Shown: piece by piece, positions 24,708-32,617 of the stretch
Layout of the letters: each line of letters starts with the position of its first letter
Numbering within the stretch: the stretch's first letter is position 1
Notes under the pieces: generated by a model
Seen by the model: the letters and a program-made list of their open reading frames with translations, nothing else
Told to the model about the DNA's origin: nothing
The model's database searches: none
Assembly: GCA_964411275.1 (NCBI GenBank)
Contig: CAYPKG010000010.1
Location: forward strand, 1-59,749
DNA length: 59,749 nucleotides
Direction of reading: 5' to 3'
Source of the DNA: CAYPKG01 sp964411275
GTDB taxonomy: Bacteria; Bacillota; Clostridia; Christensenellales; CAG-138
Program-made: the position numbers and the translations under genes

Positions 24708-25582
24708 GAGACGGCCCTCCAAAGCAGGCGGTTGTCCAAAAACTCCGCTTCCACCCGGCCCGCGTCAAGGTGATACGCAAGATAGTTCTTGAGGGTGCTT
24801 CCCACCAGCACATACTGGTTAAAGTTCATCGCAAGGCCGTAATGGTCGAATACCTTCTTATAAAGCTCTTCTGCCGTGATAGGCGCTTTGCATAGGCTTA
24901 GCACCAGCGATGCAATTTCCTGCACCTTCGCCCGGTTTGCCGCCGCAAGAGGCCGGATATCCGCCGTAGGCTCCCCATGGGACGGGATAAACAGCTTTGC
25001 TTGCATCCCGGATACCAGATCCAGGGTCTCCAAATACGCGGCCACGTCGTAGATGTAATTCACATGATATTTCTCCAGGATATGTTCTGCGGACAGCGCG
25101 TCCGCCAGAAACACCACGTCGTCCACAGTCCTCACGCCGATCATGTCGAAAAAATGCCCCGGAAGGGGTATCGTCGTGAGCCCCTTGGGCAGGCAGCTAA
25201 AATCGCTTATGGGAGCAATGCTGGGCTGCGCCATCAGGAATTTGTTGCGCAGCGGCTTAGGCGGGTATCCGCCAAACAGGAAAGAGCCCTCCAAAATAGG
25301 GTATTGGGCGAACGCGTTCTCCAATCCGGTGGAGCAGATTATACAGCCCGTCCGGCTTTGCAAAAAAGCGTTGCCGCCGATATGATCCGCGTTGGAATGG
25401 GTGTTCAGGATGCAGCGAAGGTTCCAGCCCTGGGCCTTCAAATGCTGGTTGATCTTTCTGCCCGCTTCCTTGTCGTTTCCGCTGTCGATCAATACAGCGT
25501 CAGCGCCATCCACATACACGCCGATCTTGGCCCCGCTTTCTATGTAATATGTATGGTCGCCTACCTGATTAAGCTCGTACAT
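24704..25582 (-). CDS. MBL-fold metallo-hydrolase
   Basis: Metallo-beta-lactamase fold with the metal motif NTHSNADHIGG (HxxxDH), a later histidine in PLPGHFFDMIG, the bridging aspartate in VVFLADAL, and the last histidine in IPSHGEPT. 292 residues, no signal peptide. A C-terminal winged-helix-like extension (ITAEELYKKVFDHYG) is typical of the glyoxalase-II-like and LACTB2 type. GGAG lies six bases before the ATG. It sits 18 bases behind the GGDEF/EAL gene. Substrate unknown. Confidence 0.86.
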   Translation of the reverse strand: MYELNQVGDHTYYIESGAKIGVYVDGADAVLIDSGNDKEAGRKINQHLKAQGWNLRCILNTHSNADHIGGNAFLQSRTGCIICSTGLENAFAQYPILEGSFLFGGYPPKPLRNKFLMAQPSIAPISDFSCLPKGLTTIPLPGHFFDMIGVRTVDDVVFLADALSAEHILEKYHVNYIYDVAAYLETLDLVSGMQAKLFIPSHGEPTADIRPLAAANRAKVQEIASLVLSLCKAPITAEELYKKVFDHYGLAMNFNQYVLVGSTLKNYLAYHLDAGRVEAEFLDNRLLWRAVS

Positions 25583-25600
25583 ACTTTTCTCCTTTTCGGT

Positions 25601-28600
25601 TTATTTATTGCTTGTTTTTTTCTGATACGCTGCGCGGATGCTCCGGGTTACCTCCGGGTCCAGAGGATACACATACGATTGAGGCCGCCCGGTATAGAAC
25701 CCCTGGAGGTACTCCACGCCAAGGGAAATTAGCGCCTCCATTTCCCCTTTTGTTTCCACACCCTCAGCTAAAACCTCCACGCTGCGGGACTTGACAAATG
25801 AGATCAGGTCTTTGATCAATTGCTGCCGCTGTGGATCATGGTCGACGCCCCGCACAACAGACAAGTCCAGCTTCACGATATTTGGCGTCTGGAACATGAG
25901 GGAAGCCTCGCTGTTATAGCCGTTGCCATAATCGTCCAGCGCCACCAGCCCGCCCCAGTTTTTGATCATATTGAACTTCTGTTGCGTATGGCGATTGCCG
26001 TCCGGGTCGCTTTCCATGATTTCCATCACGATGCGGGGAAGATATTCTTGGAACTGGGCTTCAAACAGCGCAATTTCCTCCTCGTTGAGCGTCTGGCTGC
26101 TGACCGAATTGATAAATACCTTTTCATGCTTGCCGATCTTGCCATCGGCATTTAGCTTCACAAATTGCTCCATTCCCTTGAACCACGTAAGATATTCAAC
26201 GTAATGAAGCTTTGACTGCGCATGGGCAATGCGCAGCACGTCCTCCGGGGTTTTCAGCCGTTCCGACTGTGGCCGCATCAGCAATTCATACCCGAATATA
26301 TCCGCAGTCGCAACCCTGATGATGGGCTGAAACGCAAATTGCAGGCCAACGTTGTCCAATATGTTGTTGAGGGACTCCTGCCCATAAAGAACGCTCTTGT
26401 TATCGGCAAATGTCTCCTGGTTAAACTCGATCAGGCTGCCTTTCATGGTATGCTTCGAGTTGTACATGGCGAAATCAGCATACTGAATAAGTGTATCCAG
26501 ATCCGCGGTGTCCTTTGGGAACCACGCGATGCCACCCGACACCCGCATCCGGTAATCAAATCCGTTGGGCAGCACAAAAGATTTTTCCTGTAACAGCCGC
26601 CAGCCTTCCTGTATCACCCCGCGCAGCTCATCCTCCGAGGAGAAGCCGTACAGCAGGGTATAAAACTCATCGCCGGAGCGGCAGGCCGCTATTCCGCCGT
26701 GGACGTTGAAAAACTGCAGGCTCTGCGCCAGGCTGACGATATACCGGTCGCCATAATCGTGGCCATAGGTGTCGTTGACATACTTCAAATTATCAAGATC
26801 CATCATCACCAACGCCGCGCATTTGTTGGCGTTTGCCCTCAGGCATTCCTCGGCCTTTTCCTGGAACGCGCGCCGGTTATACAGATTGGTCAAAACATCG
26901 TAGTCCCGCTCATATTCGGTTTTCAGCTTGACCAGCATGTCCTCCGTCACATCGGTTACCGCCCCCAGAACCCTTCCAGAGTCCACCATTACGGTTACCT
27001 GCACATAGCGCTGTTGCCTGTCCGCCAGCTCCAACAGATAGGTGCCTTCCATGCCCTCGCATTTGTTGCGGTAAATGGCGTCCAGCTCCACCTTAAACTC
27101 ATCGAGGGCGATCAGGCAAAAATCCTCTCCCTGCTCAAGAGGCGCGGGCAGGTGCATGATCTTAGACAGGTTGCTGCTGCAAAATACCGTGCTGTCGCCT
27201 TCTGCGTATTCAAATACGCCGATGGACGCCTTTGTCATACGCAGTACTTTCGATATTTTTGACGAGCTCTCGATCAGCGACTGAGTGAGCGATTCGATGG
27301 AGGCGGTCAGCTCGTCTATTTCCTTGATATTCAGCTTGTTAAGCTTTGGAAACCGATAGGGGTCGCTAAGGGACAGGTCGTTGGCAAGCGCGGTAATCGG
27401 CCTTGTGACAATCCGGCTGGCCAGGAACACGCCAGCCACGCCCAGTATCAGGCACGCCAGCGTGGCGATGTTGGACAGAACCGTGATCGTACGGGAAAAG
27501 GACAGGAGGTTTTGCTCCTGCACCAGCCCGATAAGCGCCCATTTTTGCCCGGCAAACGGTGTGTTCGTATGATAAATATTCAGGTATTGGACGCTGCCCC
27601 AGACCTCTGTTTTCGAGGCATCTCCCACAAAACGGTAAATGCTGTCCGATATTCTCTGTTTTGACGCAATGCTTGGCGTTTCCCCCAACGCGTACTGGTA
27701 CAGGGGGCCGTTGGAGGTGACCCGCTCGAACGTCTCCCCGCCGTCGTTTGTGATTGCCAGCAGATACGCGCCTGCACGCTCCGGCGTGATTTCCTGATAC
27801 TGCAGCAAGGAATGGAGATAAGACTCGGTGATGTCGATGCCCATCACCCCGAAAACATCCCCTGCGGAATTGATCAGCGGGATGGAATATGTAATCACCT
27901 GCGCATCCTCCGGGGATAATGTGAGGCCGCTGCTCCAGTAGCCATAATTGCTGCTCTGTTTGTTGTCATACTGGCGGGCTGCATCGATGGGTTTATGGAA
28001 AAGGGCTTCCTCCAGGCTGCCCCCTTGGGCCATTTCGAAAGCAGGCGACCGATAGGTGTCCAATGCAATCCCTCTTGCCTTGGCGATGCTGGGCATGCCC
28101 CGTTCCATCAACAGGTCGCTATCGTTTACCGAATACCCAACCGGATCCAAATCCCTGATATACAATGCGGCCCGGCTCTGCTCATTTCCCTGTACGCCCG
28201 GACCGTCCAACACGATAAACGCACCGGTTACCATGCTGCGGCGCAACATATAAATAATTTCGTCCGTCACCGCAGCCACGATCCCCTCGTTGAGAGATGC
28301 ATCGCCGCCGATATCGTCATACGAGGCGCCATGCTGCGCCAGATACCCGTCGATGGTATCGAGAATTTCGATTTCGCTATCCTGAAAGCTGGTCCATTTG
28401 TGGATCATTTCGTTCTCAATGTACTGCTTTCGGTTGAGCACCCGCTCGTTTAATATGTCATACGCATTCTCATCCGCGTGAGCCACAACGCCCCCCTGCC
28501 AGAACACCACCAGGTATAAAATCGATTGGACAAGTATCACTGCCATAACCGGGAGTGAAAGCCTTGCCAATATGGATTGTTGCCTTGTTCCGGATTTTCG

Positions 28601-28618
28601 CTTCACATCAGCCCTCAT
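25601..28618 (-). CDS. Membrane Cache-HAMP-PAS-GGDEF-EAL signalling protein (c-di-GMP turnover)
   Basis: 1005 residues. A transmembrane helix at about 18-40, an extracytoplasmic double-Cache region (about 45-355, with AYLLAITNDGGETF), a second helix (about 370-395) and a HAMP-like linker, a PAS-like domain, then GGDEF and EAL. The GGDEF motif is SGDEF near residue 650 (preceded by CR), a variant found in some active cyclases. The EAL domain begins YELLMRP (ELL, not EAL) near 775 and keeps DDYGNGY, AEGVET and LQGFYTGRP, so phosphodiesterase activity is plausible. It starts 11 bases after the solute-binding protein gene, suggesting that protein presents the ligand to the Cache domain. Confidence 0.92.
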   Translation of the reverse strand: MRADVKRKSGTRQQSILARLSLPVMAVILVQSILYLVVFWQGGVVAHADENAYDILNERVLNRKQYIENEMIHKWTSFQDSEIEILDTIDGYLAQHGASYDDIGGDASLNEGIVAAVTDEIIYMLRRSMVTGAFIVLDGPGVQGNEQSRAALYIRDLDPVGYSVNDSDLLMERGMPSIAKARGIALDTYRSPAFEMAQGGSLEEALFHKPIDAARQYDNKQSSNYGYWSSGLTLSPEDAQVITYSIPLINSAGDVFGVMGIDITESYLHSLLQYQEITPERAGAYLLAITNDGGETFERVTSNGPLYQYALGETPSIASKQRISDSIYRFVGDASKTEVWGSVQYLNIYHTNTPFAGQKWALIGLVQEQNLLSFSRTITVLSNIATLACLILGVAGVFLASRIVTRPITALANDLSLSDPYRFPKLNKLNIKEIDELTASIESLTQSLIESSSKISKVLRMTKASIGVFEYAEGDSTVFCSSNLSKIMHLPAPLEQGEDFCLIALDEFKVELDAIYRNKCEGMEGTYLLELADRQQRYVQVTVMVDSGRVLGAVTDVTEDMLVKLKTEYERDYDVLTNLYNRRAFQEKAEECLRANANKCAALVMMDLDNLKYVNDTYGHDYGDRYIVSLAQSLQFFNVHGGIAACRSGDEFYTLLYGFSSEDELRGVIQEGWRLLQEKSFVLPNGFDYRMRVSGGIAWFPKDTADLDTLIQYADFAMYNSKHTMKGSLIEFNQETFADNKSVLYGQESLNNILDNVGLQFAFQPIIRVATADIFGYELLMRPQSERLKTPEDVLRIAHAQSKLHYVEYLTWFKGMEQFVKLNADGKIGKHEKVFINSVSSQTLNEEEIALFEAQFQEYLPRIVMEIMESDPDGNRHTQQKFNMIKNWGGLVALDDYGNGYNSEASLMFQTPNIVKLDLSVVRGVDHDPQRQQLIKDLISFVKSRSVEVLAEGVETKGEMEALISLGVEYLQGFYTGRPQSYVYPLDPEVTRSIRAAYQKKTSNK

Positions 28619-28629
28619 GTTCCTGCCAT

Positions 28630-30078
28630 TCAGCGCGCAACCGCTTTATGCAGCGCCTGCGAGAAATCAGAAAACCAGGCGTCAAAATACTCGTCTGTGG
28701 AATACGGGGCAACCGCTTCCTCCTTTGTCATTCCACCCTCCATGAGGGCGATGACAGCGCCGCGATCCGCTTCTGCCCGTTCTTGCATAAAGCTTTCCAG
28801 GATCTGCCGGGCGCTGTTGCCATTTTCAAACGCTTTATTTGTGTACAGGCGGTAACTGCTTACGATCTCACCGCCCAGCAGCAGCGCCTCTTGCATCACG
28901 GGCGTGATGCTGTCTCCGGCGTCCGCCACTGCCGCGCGAATTCTTTCCATGTTGTTTGCGGATGCTTCCACAGGCAAATAGCCTGTTTCAATACAGTATT
29001 TTAGGTTTTGCGCCGGGTCGGTAAACCACTTCAAAAACTCCATCGCCGCAGCTTCCCGCTCCGGCGTGGATCTTGTGACCGCCATACCCGCGCCCTGCTG
29101 CACACCGCATTTTTTAGTTCCCGCAAAGTTCGGCAGCTTGAAGCAGCGCACATTGATGGGATACGATGTGCCATCGTCCAAAGTAACCTCCTGGGGGAAG
29201 AATATGGCGCCAGTCGTAGAGCCCACCAGGGCAATGATTTCCCCGGTCTTGGCGTCGTCGCTTCGAAAGCGACCCACAGATGCAAAATATCCGTTGATAT
29301 AGGGAATATAATGGGCGTCCCACATCCGCTTAAAACTGTCCCGGTCAAGCTGAATGGTTACGTCGCCATTTTCCACGGCAAACAGCTCAGCGCCCAGCTG
29401 CAGGCTGCCGATGATCTGGTAGTTTGCCATCACATCCCGGCCAAAGAATGCTCTTCCGTCGTTTTCCATTTCAGGTGTCAACGAGTCTGTCCATTCATAG
29501 TATTCTTTTGCAACCTGCGCGATCCCTTCCCAGGTTTCAAAGGCCGTCTCGCTTGCGCCGGTGGCCGCCGCGAAGGGCGCCCAGTCGGTTTCGTTGAGCA
29601 TCATGAATTCTGTGGATTTGGCCACGGGAAGCAGCGTCAGCTCTCCGCTCAAGTTAAACTCGCCCTCGGACAGGTATGCCGGCACGTAGGCTGCGCGCTC
29701 CTCCTCGCTTAGGTATTGGCTCAGGTCGGCGGACAACCCCATGCTATACACATCGTAGGCCGTGTCCGCGTATGCCGCGAATATATCCGGCACATCCGGC
29801 GAGCCCACGTTGCCGCTCAGCGCATCCAGCACCTTTTGTATGAGGTCATTGACAGAACCCTGATTGTATGCCTTTACGACAATGCCTTTTTCTTGGCCGG
29901 CGGTATCGTTGAATTCCGACACCAGCTGGTCGAATATCTGTTTTTGTATGCCGTTATAATAATGCCACACCGTAATGGAGGTGAGATCGGAGGGCTTCGT
30001 GGTGGGAGAGCAACCGACTACAGCGGTGGCCAGCATTAAGATTGCTGTCAAATACGCTAAAATTCGGAATTGCCTCAT
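28630..30078 (-). CDS. Extracellular solute-binding lipoprotein (family 1, sugar-type)
   Basis: 482 residues. Signal peptide with lipobox AVVGC (residues about 19-23), then SITVWHYYNGIQKQIFDQLV, the usual beginning of a carbohydrate-type ABC binding protein, and later VPDIFAAYADTAYDV, GMAVTRSTPEREAAAMEFLKW and a final LPVEAS. GAGGTG lies 5 bases before the ATG. No permease or ATPase genes are near. The next gene is the Cache-GGDEF-EAL protein, so this protein may serve sensing rather than uptake. Confidence 0.9.
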   Translation of the reverse strand: MRQFRILAYLTAILMLATAVVGCSPTTKPSDLTSITVWHYYNGIQKQIFDQLVSEFNDTAGQEKGIVVKAYNQGSVNDLIQKVLDALSGNVGSPDVPDIFAAYADTAYDVYSMGLSADLSQYLSEEERAAYVPAYLSEGEFNLSGELTLLPVAKSTEFMMLNETDWAPFAAATGASETAFETWEGIAQVAKEYYEWTDSLTPEMENDGRAFFGRDVMANYQIIGSLQLGAELFAVENGDVTIQLDRDSFKRMWDAHYIPYINGYFASVGRFRSDDAKTGEIIALVGSTTGAIFFPQEVTLDDGTSYPINVRCFKLPNFAGTKKCGVQQGAGMAVTRSTPEREAAAMEFLKWFTDPAQNLKYCIETGYLPVEASANNMERIRAAVADAGDSITPVMQEALLLGGEIVSSYRLYTNKAFENGNSARQILESFMQERAEADRGAVIALMEGGMTKEEAVAPYSTDEYFDAWFSDFSQALHKAVAR

Positions 30079-30139
30079 TCATACACCTCATTATTTATTG
30101 TCAAGAGGGAGTTGCTGGCAACTACCAATAATAAGGTAT

Positions 30140-30168
30140 ATTGTAAGGTATGATATAACAAAAAGCAA
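30140..30168 (-). promoter_or_regulatory. Likely promoter of the solute-binding protein operon
   Basis: Minus strand TTGCTT (30163-30168), 17-base spacer, TACAAT (30140-30145), about 60 bases before the start. Confidence 0.5.
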
Positions 30169-30182
30169 CAGGATCACATAAC

Positions 30183-30226
30183 AAAATGAAGGATTGCGGG
30201 GGAAATGGCCTCGCAATCCTCATTGA
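30183..30226 (-). terminator. Terminator of the spoVA operon
   Basis: GGATTGCG (30191-30198) pairs with CGCAATCC (30212-30219); on the minus strand TTCATTTTG follows. Confidence 0.6.
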
Positions 30227-30245
30227 AATACGACCTCTAAGAGTG

Positions 30246-30617
30246 TTACTTTTTAGTTTTAGGTTTAAACAGCAGCGCCACGATATACCCGAAAAACACC
30301 GCCGCGGCAACGCCCCCGGCGGTAGCGGTGATCCCTCCCGTAAACGCCCCCAGCACGCCGTTTTCCTGGGCGCCCTCCATAGCCCCTTTGGCAAGGGAGT
30401 ATCCAAACCCGGATAGGGGAACCGTAGCCCCCGCGCCGCCCAATTCAACCAGGGGTTTGTAAATGCCCAGTGCGCCTAAAAAAACACCGGTTGTGACAAA
30501 TACCACAAGAATACGCGCCGGGGTCAGCCGGGTCAGGCTGATCAGCAGCTGCCCCACCACACAGATGAGTCCGCCAATGACAAAAGCCCACACATAATCC
30601 AGCAATTCAAACGACAT
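30246..30617 (-). CDS. spoVAE: Stage V sporulation protein AE
   Basis: 123 residues, four hydrophobic segments. It shows the SpoVAE/SpoVAC fold signatures YVWAFVIGGLICVVGQLL, VFLGALGIYKPLVELGGAGA and LSGFGYSLAKGAMEGA. It belongs to the inner-membrane channel complex that moves calcium-dipicolinate into the forespore and out at germination. GAGGAGG lies 8 bases before the ATG. One base separates it from the spoVAD stop. Expression is expected from the forespore sigma factor G, though I could not place that promoter. Confidence 0.95.
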   Translation of the reverse strand: MSFELLDYVWAFVIGGLICVVGQLLISLTRLTPARILVVFVTTGVFLGALGIYKPLVELGGAGATVPLSGFGYSLAKGAMEGAQENGVLGAFTGGITATAGGVAAAVFFGYIVALLFKPKTKK

Positions 30618-30618
30618 G

Positions 30619-31671
30619 TTACTGTCCTCCTCTTCGCGCCAGCGTAACCGCGTGAGCTATTCCGGGTATCGTCTCTCCCTGCTGGCTGCTTTGTGTGCTC
30701 ATCAGCGCGCCGGTGGCGAGGAACAGCATCGTGTTCCATTTACCCTCCGAAAGCTCCGGCAACAGCTTCGCGCAAAGCACCGTGGCTGCGCAGCCGCAGC
30801 CGCTTGCCCCGCAATTGACGTTTTGCTCCGGATGAAATACCAGGTTTCCACAGTCAAGATGCCGTCCTGATAAATCGATGCCCCGCTCATGACAAAGCTC
30901 AAAGAGCATTTGGCTTCCAAAGCGGCCGAGATCACCGGTGATGATTGCATCATAATCCGCCGCCTTTTTATCAGTATCCTGTAAATGTGCTGCGATGGTA
31001 TCGGCTGCTGCCGGGGCCATTGCCGCGCCCATATTCGATGCGTCGGTGATGCCCATGTCCACCACCTTTCCAATGGTGCCGCTTGTGATAAATATGTTGC
31101 GGTACAGCGATTGTCCGGCGGTTTCGGGCTGGGCTGCGGCCTCTTGCAGCAACACCGCCCCTGCGCCTGTGACGGTGCGCTGGGCTGTGGGCGGGCTTGT
31201 GGTGCCCATTTCAAGGGGATAGCGAAACTGGCGCTCAGCGGTGGAAAAATGGCTGGCCGCCACGCAGGCGGCGTTTGCCGCAAATCCACCGTCGATGAGC
31301 ATGCTGCCCACCAGCAGCGACTCCGCCATCGTTGAGCATGCGCCATACAGCCCTAGAAAGGGCACCCCCAACTGTCTTGCGGCGAAGTTGGCCGACACAA
31401 TCTGGTTCAAAAGATCTCCGCCCAACAGACAATGCAGGTTCGCGGTGTCCCAATTTACCTTGCTCAGCGCCATGCGTACGCTTTGCTCAAACATTTTGGA
31501 CTCGGCCTTTTCCCAGCTTTTTTCGCCCCAGGTATCGTCCATAAGCACCACGTCAAAAAGGCCGCCCAACTGCCCCTGCCCCTCCATATCTCCAACGATT
31601 GTGGCCGCGGTCAGCACCTGCGGCGGGTTTTCAAATATCACCGTTCGGTTTCCAATGCGTTTTGTTGCCAT
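30619..31671 (-). CDS. spoVAD: Stage V sporulation protein AD
   Basis: 350 residues with a thiolase-like fold: MATKRIGNRTVIFENPP at the start, LLGGDLLNQIVSANF, GLYGACSTMAESLLVGSML (the cysteine region), TTSPPTAQRTVTGAGAVLL, and CGNLVFHPEQNVNCGASGCG near the end. SpoVAD binds dipicolinic acid in the spore membrane complex. It lies between spoVAC and spoVAE with near-zero spacing. A GGGG stretch precedes the ATG. Confidence 0.95.
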   Translation of the reverse strand: MATKRIGNRTVIFENPPQVLTAATIVGDMEGQGQLGGLFDVVLMDDTWGEKSWEKAESKMFEQSVRMALSKVNWDTANLHCLLGGDLLNQIVSANFAARQLGVPFLGLYGACSTMAESLLVGSMLIDGGFAANAACVAASHFSTAERQFRYPLEMGTTSPPTAQRTVTGAGAVLLQEAAAQPETAGQSLYRNIFITSGTIGKVVDMGITDASNMGAAMAPAAADTIAAHLQDTDKKAADYDAIITGDLGRFGSQMLFELCHERGIDLSGRHLDCGNLVFHPEQNVNCGASGCGCAATVLCAKLLPELSEGKWNTMLFLATGALMSTQSSQQGETIPGIAHAVTLARRGGQ

Positions 31672-31680
31672 GTGCGCCCC

Positions 31681-32142
31681 CTACTGAAATAAAAGGCTTA
31701 ACAGCCCTACCACGATGGACGCGCTGACACCATAAACCAGCACCGGCCCCGCAATGGTAAACATCTGAGCGCCTACGCCAAGAACAAAGCCTTCCGTGCG
31801 GTGCTCCATCGCAGGGGATACCACGGAGTTTGCAAAGCCCGTGATGGGAACCACCGATCCGGCCCCCGCGAAGCTGCCCAGCTTGTCGTATACCCCAAGG
31901 CCGGTTAACAGCGCGCCTAAAAATACAAGAACGATGGCGGTGAAAATGGAAACATCCTTTTCGCCAAGCTGCAGCCAGATCGCGCCTGCGTCCCGGATAA
32001 ACTGGCCAAGGCAACAAATGAGGCCGCCCACGAAAAACGCCCGCACGCACATGAGGGGCGTATTGCTTTTCGGTGCACGGGCATTGACGAGGTCCTGATA
32101 ACGCTGTTTTTCACGTTCTTGTTGTTTGTTTTGTTGTTCCAC
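31681..32142 (-). CDS. spoVAC: Stage V sporulation protein AC
   Basis: 153 residues. A charged N-terminal tail (residues 1-30), then four hydrophobic segments with AFFVGGLICCLGQFIRDAG, GALLTGLGVYDKLGSFAGAG, VPITGFANSVVSPAMEHRTEG and VYGVSASIVVGLLSLLF. SpoVAC is described as a mechanosensitive channel component for dipicolinate release. The start is GTG 32142 with GGAG about ten bases upstream, inside the end of the small gene before it. SpoVAA, AB, AF and AEa are absent here, the minimal clostridial arrangement. Confidence 0.94.
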   Translation of the reverse strand: MEQQNKQQEREKQRYQDLVNARAPKSNTPLMCVRAFFVGGLICCLGQFIRDAGAIWLQLGEKDVSIFTAIVLVFLGALLTGLGVYDKLGSFAGAGSVVPITGFANSVVSPAMEHRTEGFVLGVGAQMFTIAGPVLVYGVSASIVVGLLSLLFQ

Positions 32143-32147
32143 TTCGC

Positions 32148-32288
32148 CTACGCTCCTTTTTCCGGATGCTTCAGCCGCACCTTTTCCACGTACGGCGTAT
32201 ACCGTTGTTCCCGTTCGCCGGGGGACTGCGTTCCGGCATTGCCCAAAAGCTCCGCTGTGGGCGCCGAATAATAGTCTTTATGTTGCAT
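32148..32288 (-). CDS. Small hypothetical protein in the spoVA operon (46 residues)
   Basis: Starts at ATG 32288 after GAGGAGG with 6-base spacing and ends 5 bases before the spoVAC start. The product (MQHKDYYSAPTAELLGNAG and onward, ending LKHPEKGA) is hydrophilic with no membrane segment and several tyrosines. The longer open frame upstream (to 32411) is not needed; it overlaps another gene. No family is recognised. Placement implies forespore co-expression with spoVA. Confidence 0.7.
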   Translation of the reverse strand: MQHKDYYSAPTAELLGNAGTQSPGEREQRYTPYVEKVRLKHPEKGA

Positions 32289-32439
32289 GCGGTTCCTCCT
32301 CAATCCATACAAAGCGCGCTCCTCGAAATGCGCTTTCCTCTCTGGTCCCTCGATAGCTGCGCCATAAATACATGCTGAAAAGCACCGCGCCAGCAATGAG
32401 AAGCCCGGCAACAGTCAGCAAAATGCGCCGTTTTAGCAT
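32278..32439 (-). CDS. Very small single-pass membrane protein heading the spoVA operon (53 residues)
   Basis: ATG 32439 follows GGAGGTGATC with a five-base spacer, one of the best ribosome binding sites in the window. Translation gives MLKRRILLTVAGLLIAGAVL then FSMYLWRSYRG and a charged tail ending EEEPHAT, stop at 32278-32280. Residues 5-26 form one transmembrane helix, with positive charges at the start setting an N-in orientation. The 3' end overlaps the next small gene by 11 bases, so translation is probably coupled. No family recognised. Confidence 0.72.
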   Translation of the reverse strand: MLKRRILLTVAGLLIAGAVLFSMYLWRSYRGTREESAFRGARFVWIEEEPHAT

Positions 32440-32456
32440 AAAAGGATCACCTCCTT

Positions 32457-32480
32457 TACCTTATCCTGTACCTTATCCTG
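32457..32480. repeat. 12-bp tandem repeat, two copies, in front of the spoVA operon
   Basis: TACCTTATCCTG twice in tandem, just upstream of the 53-residue gene and its ribosome binding site; it falls in the 5' leader or promoter. Confidence 0.75.
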
Positions 32481-32617
32481 CGCACACAGCGGTTTTTTTA
32501 TGTCTCGCGCGAAGCGCGGGAATATGATATGATATGATCATTATAATATGAAATTTTAAATGGTTCCGCGCCACAATATTGGAGAAAAGGGCGCGGACAA
32601 TTGCTGGAGAATACAAC

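Noticed and set aside
32481..32600. Sigma-G promoter of the spoVA operon
   Set aside because: No convincing -35/-10 pair of the sigma-G type at the right spacing; left unassigned.
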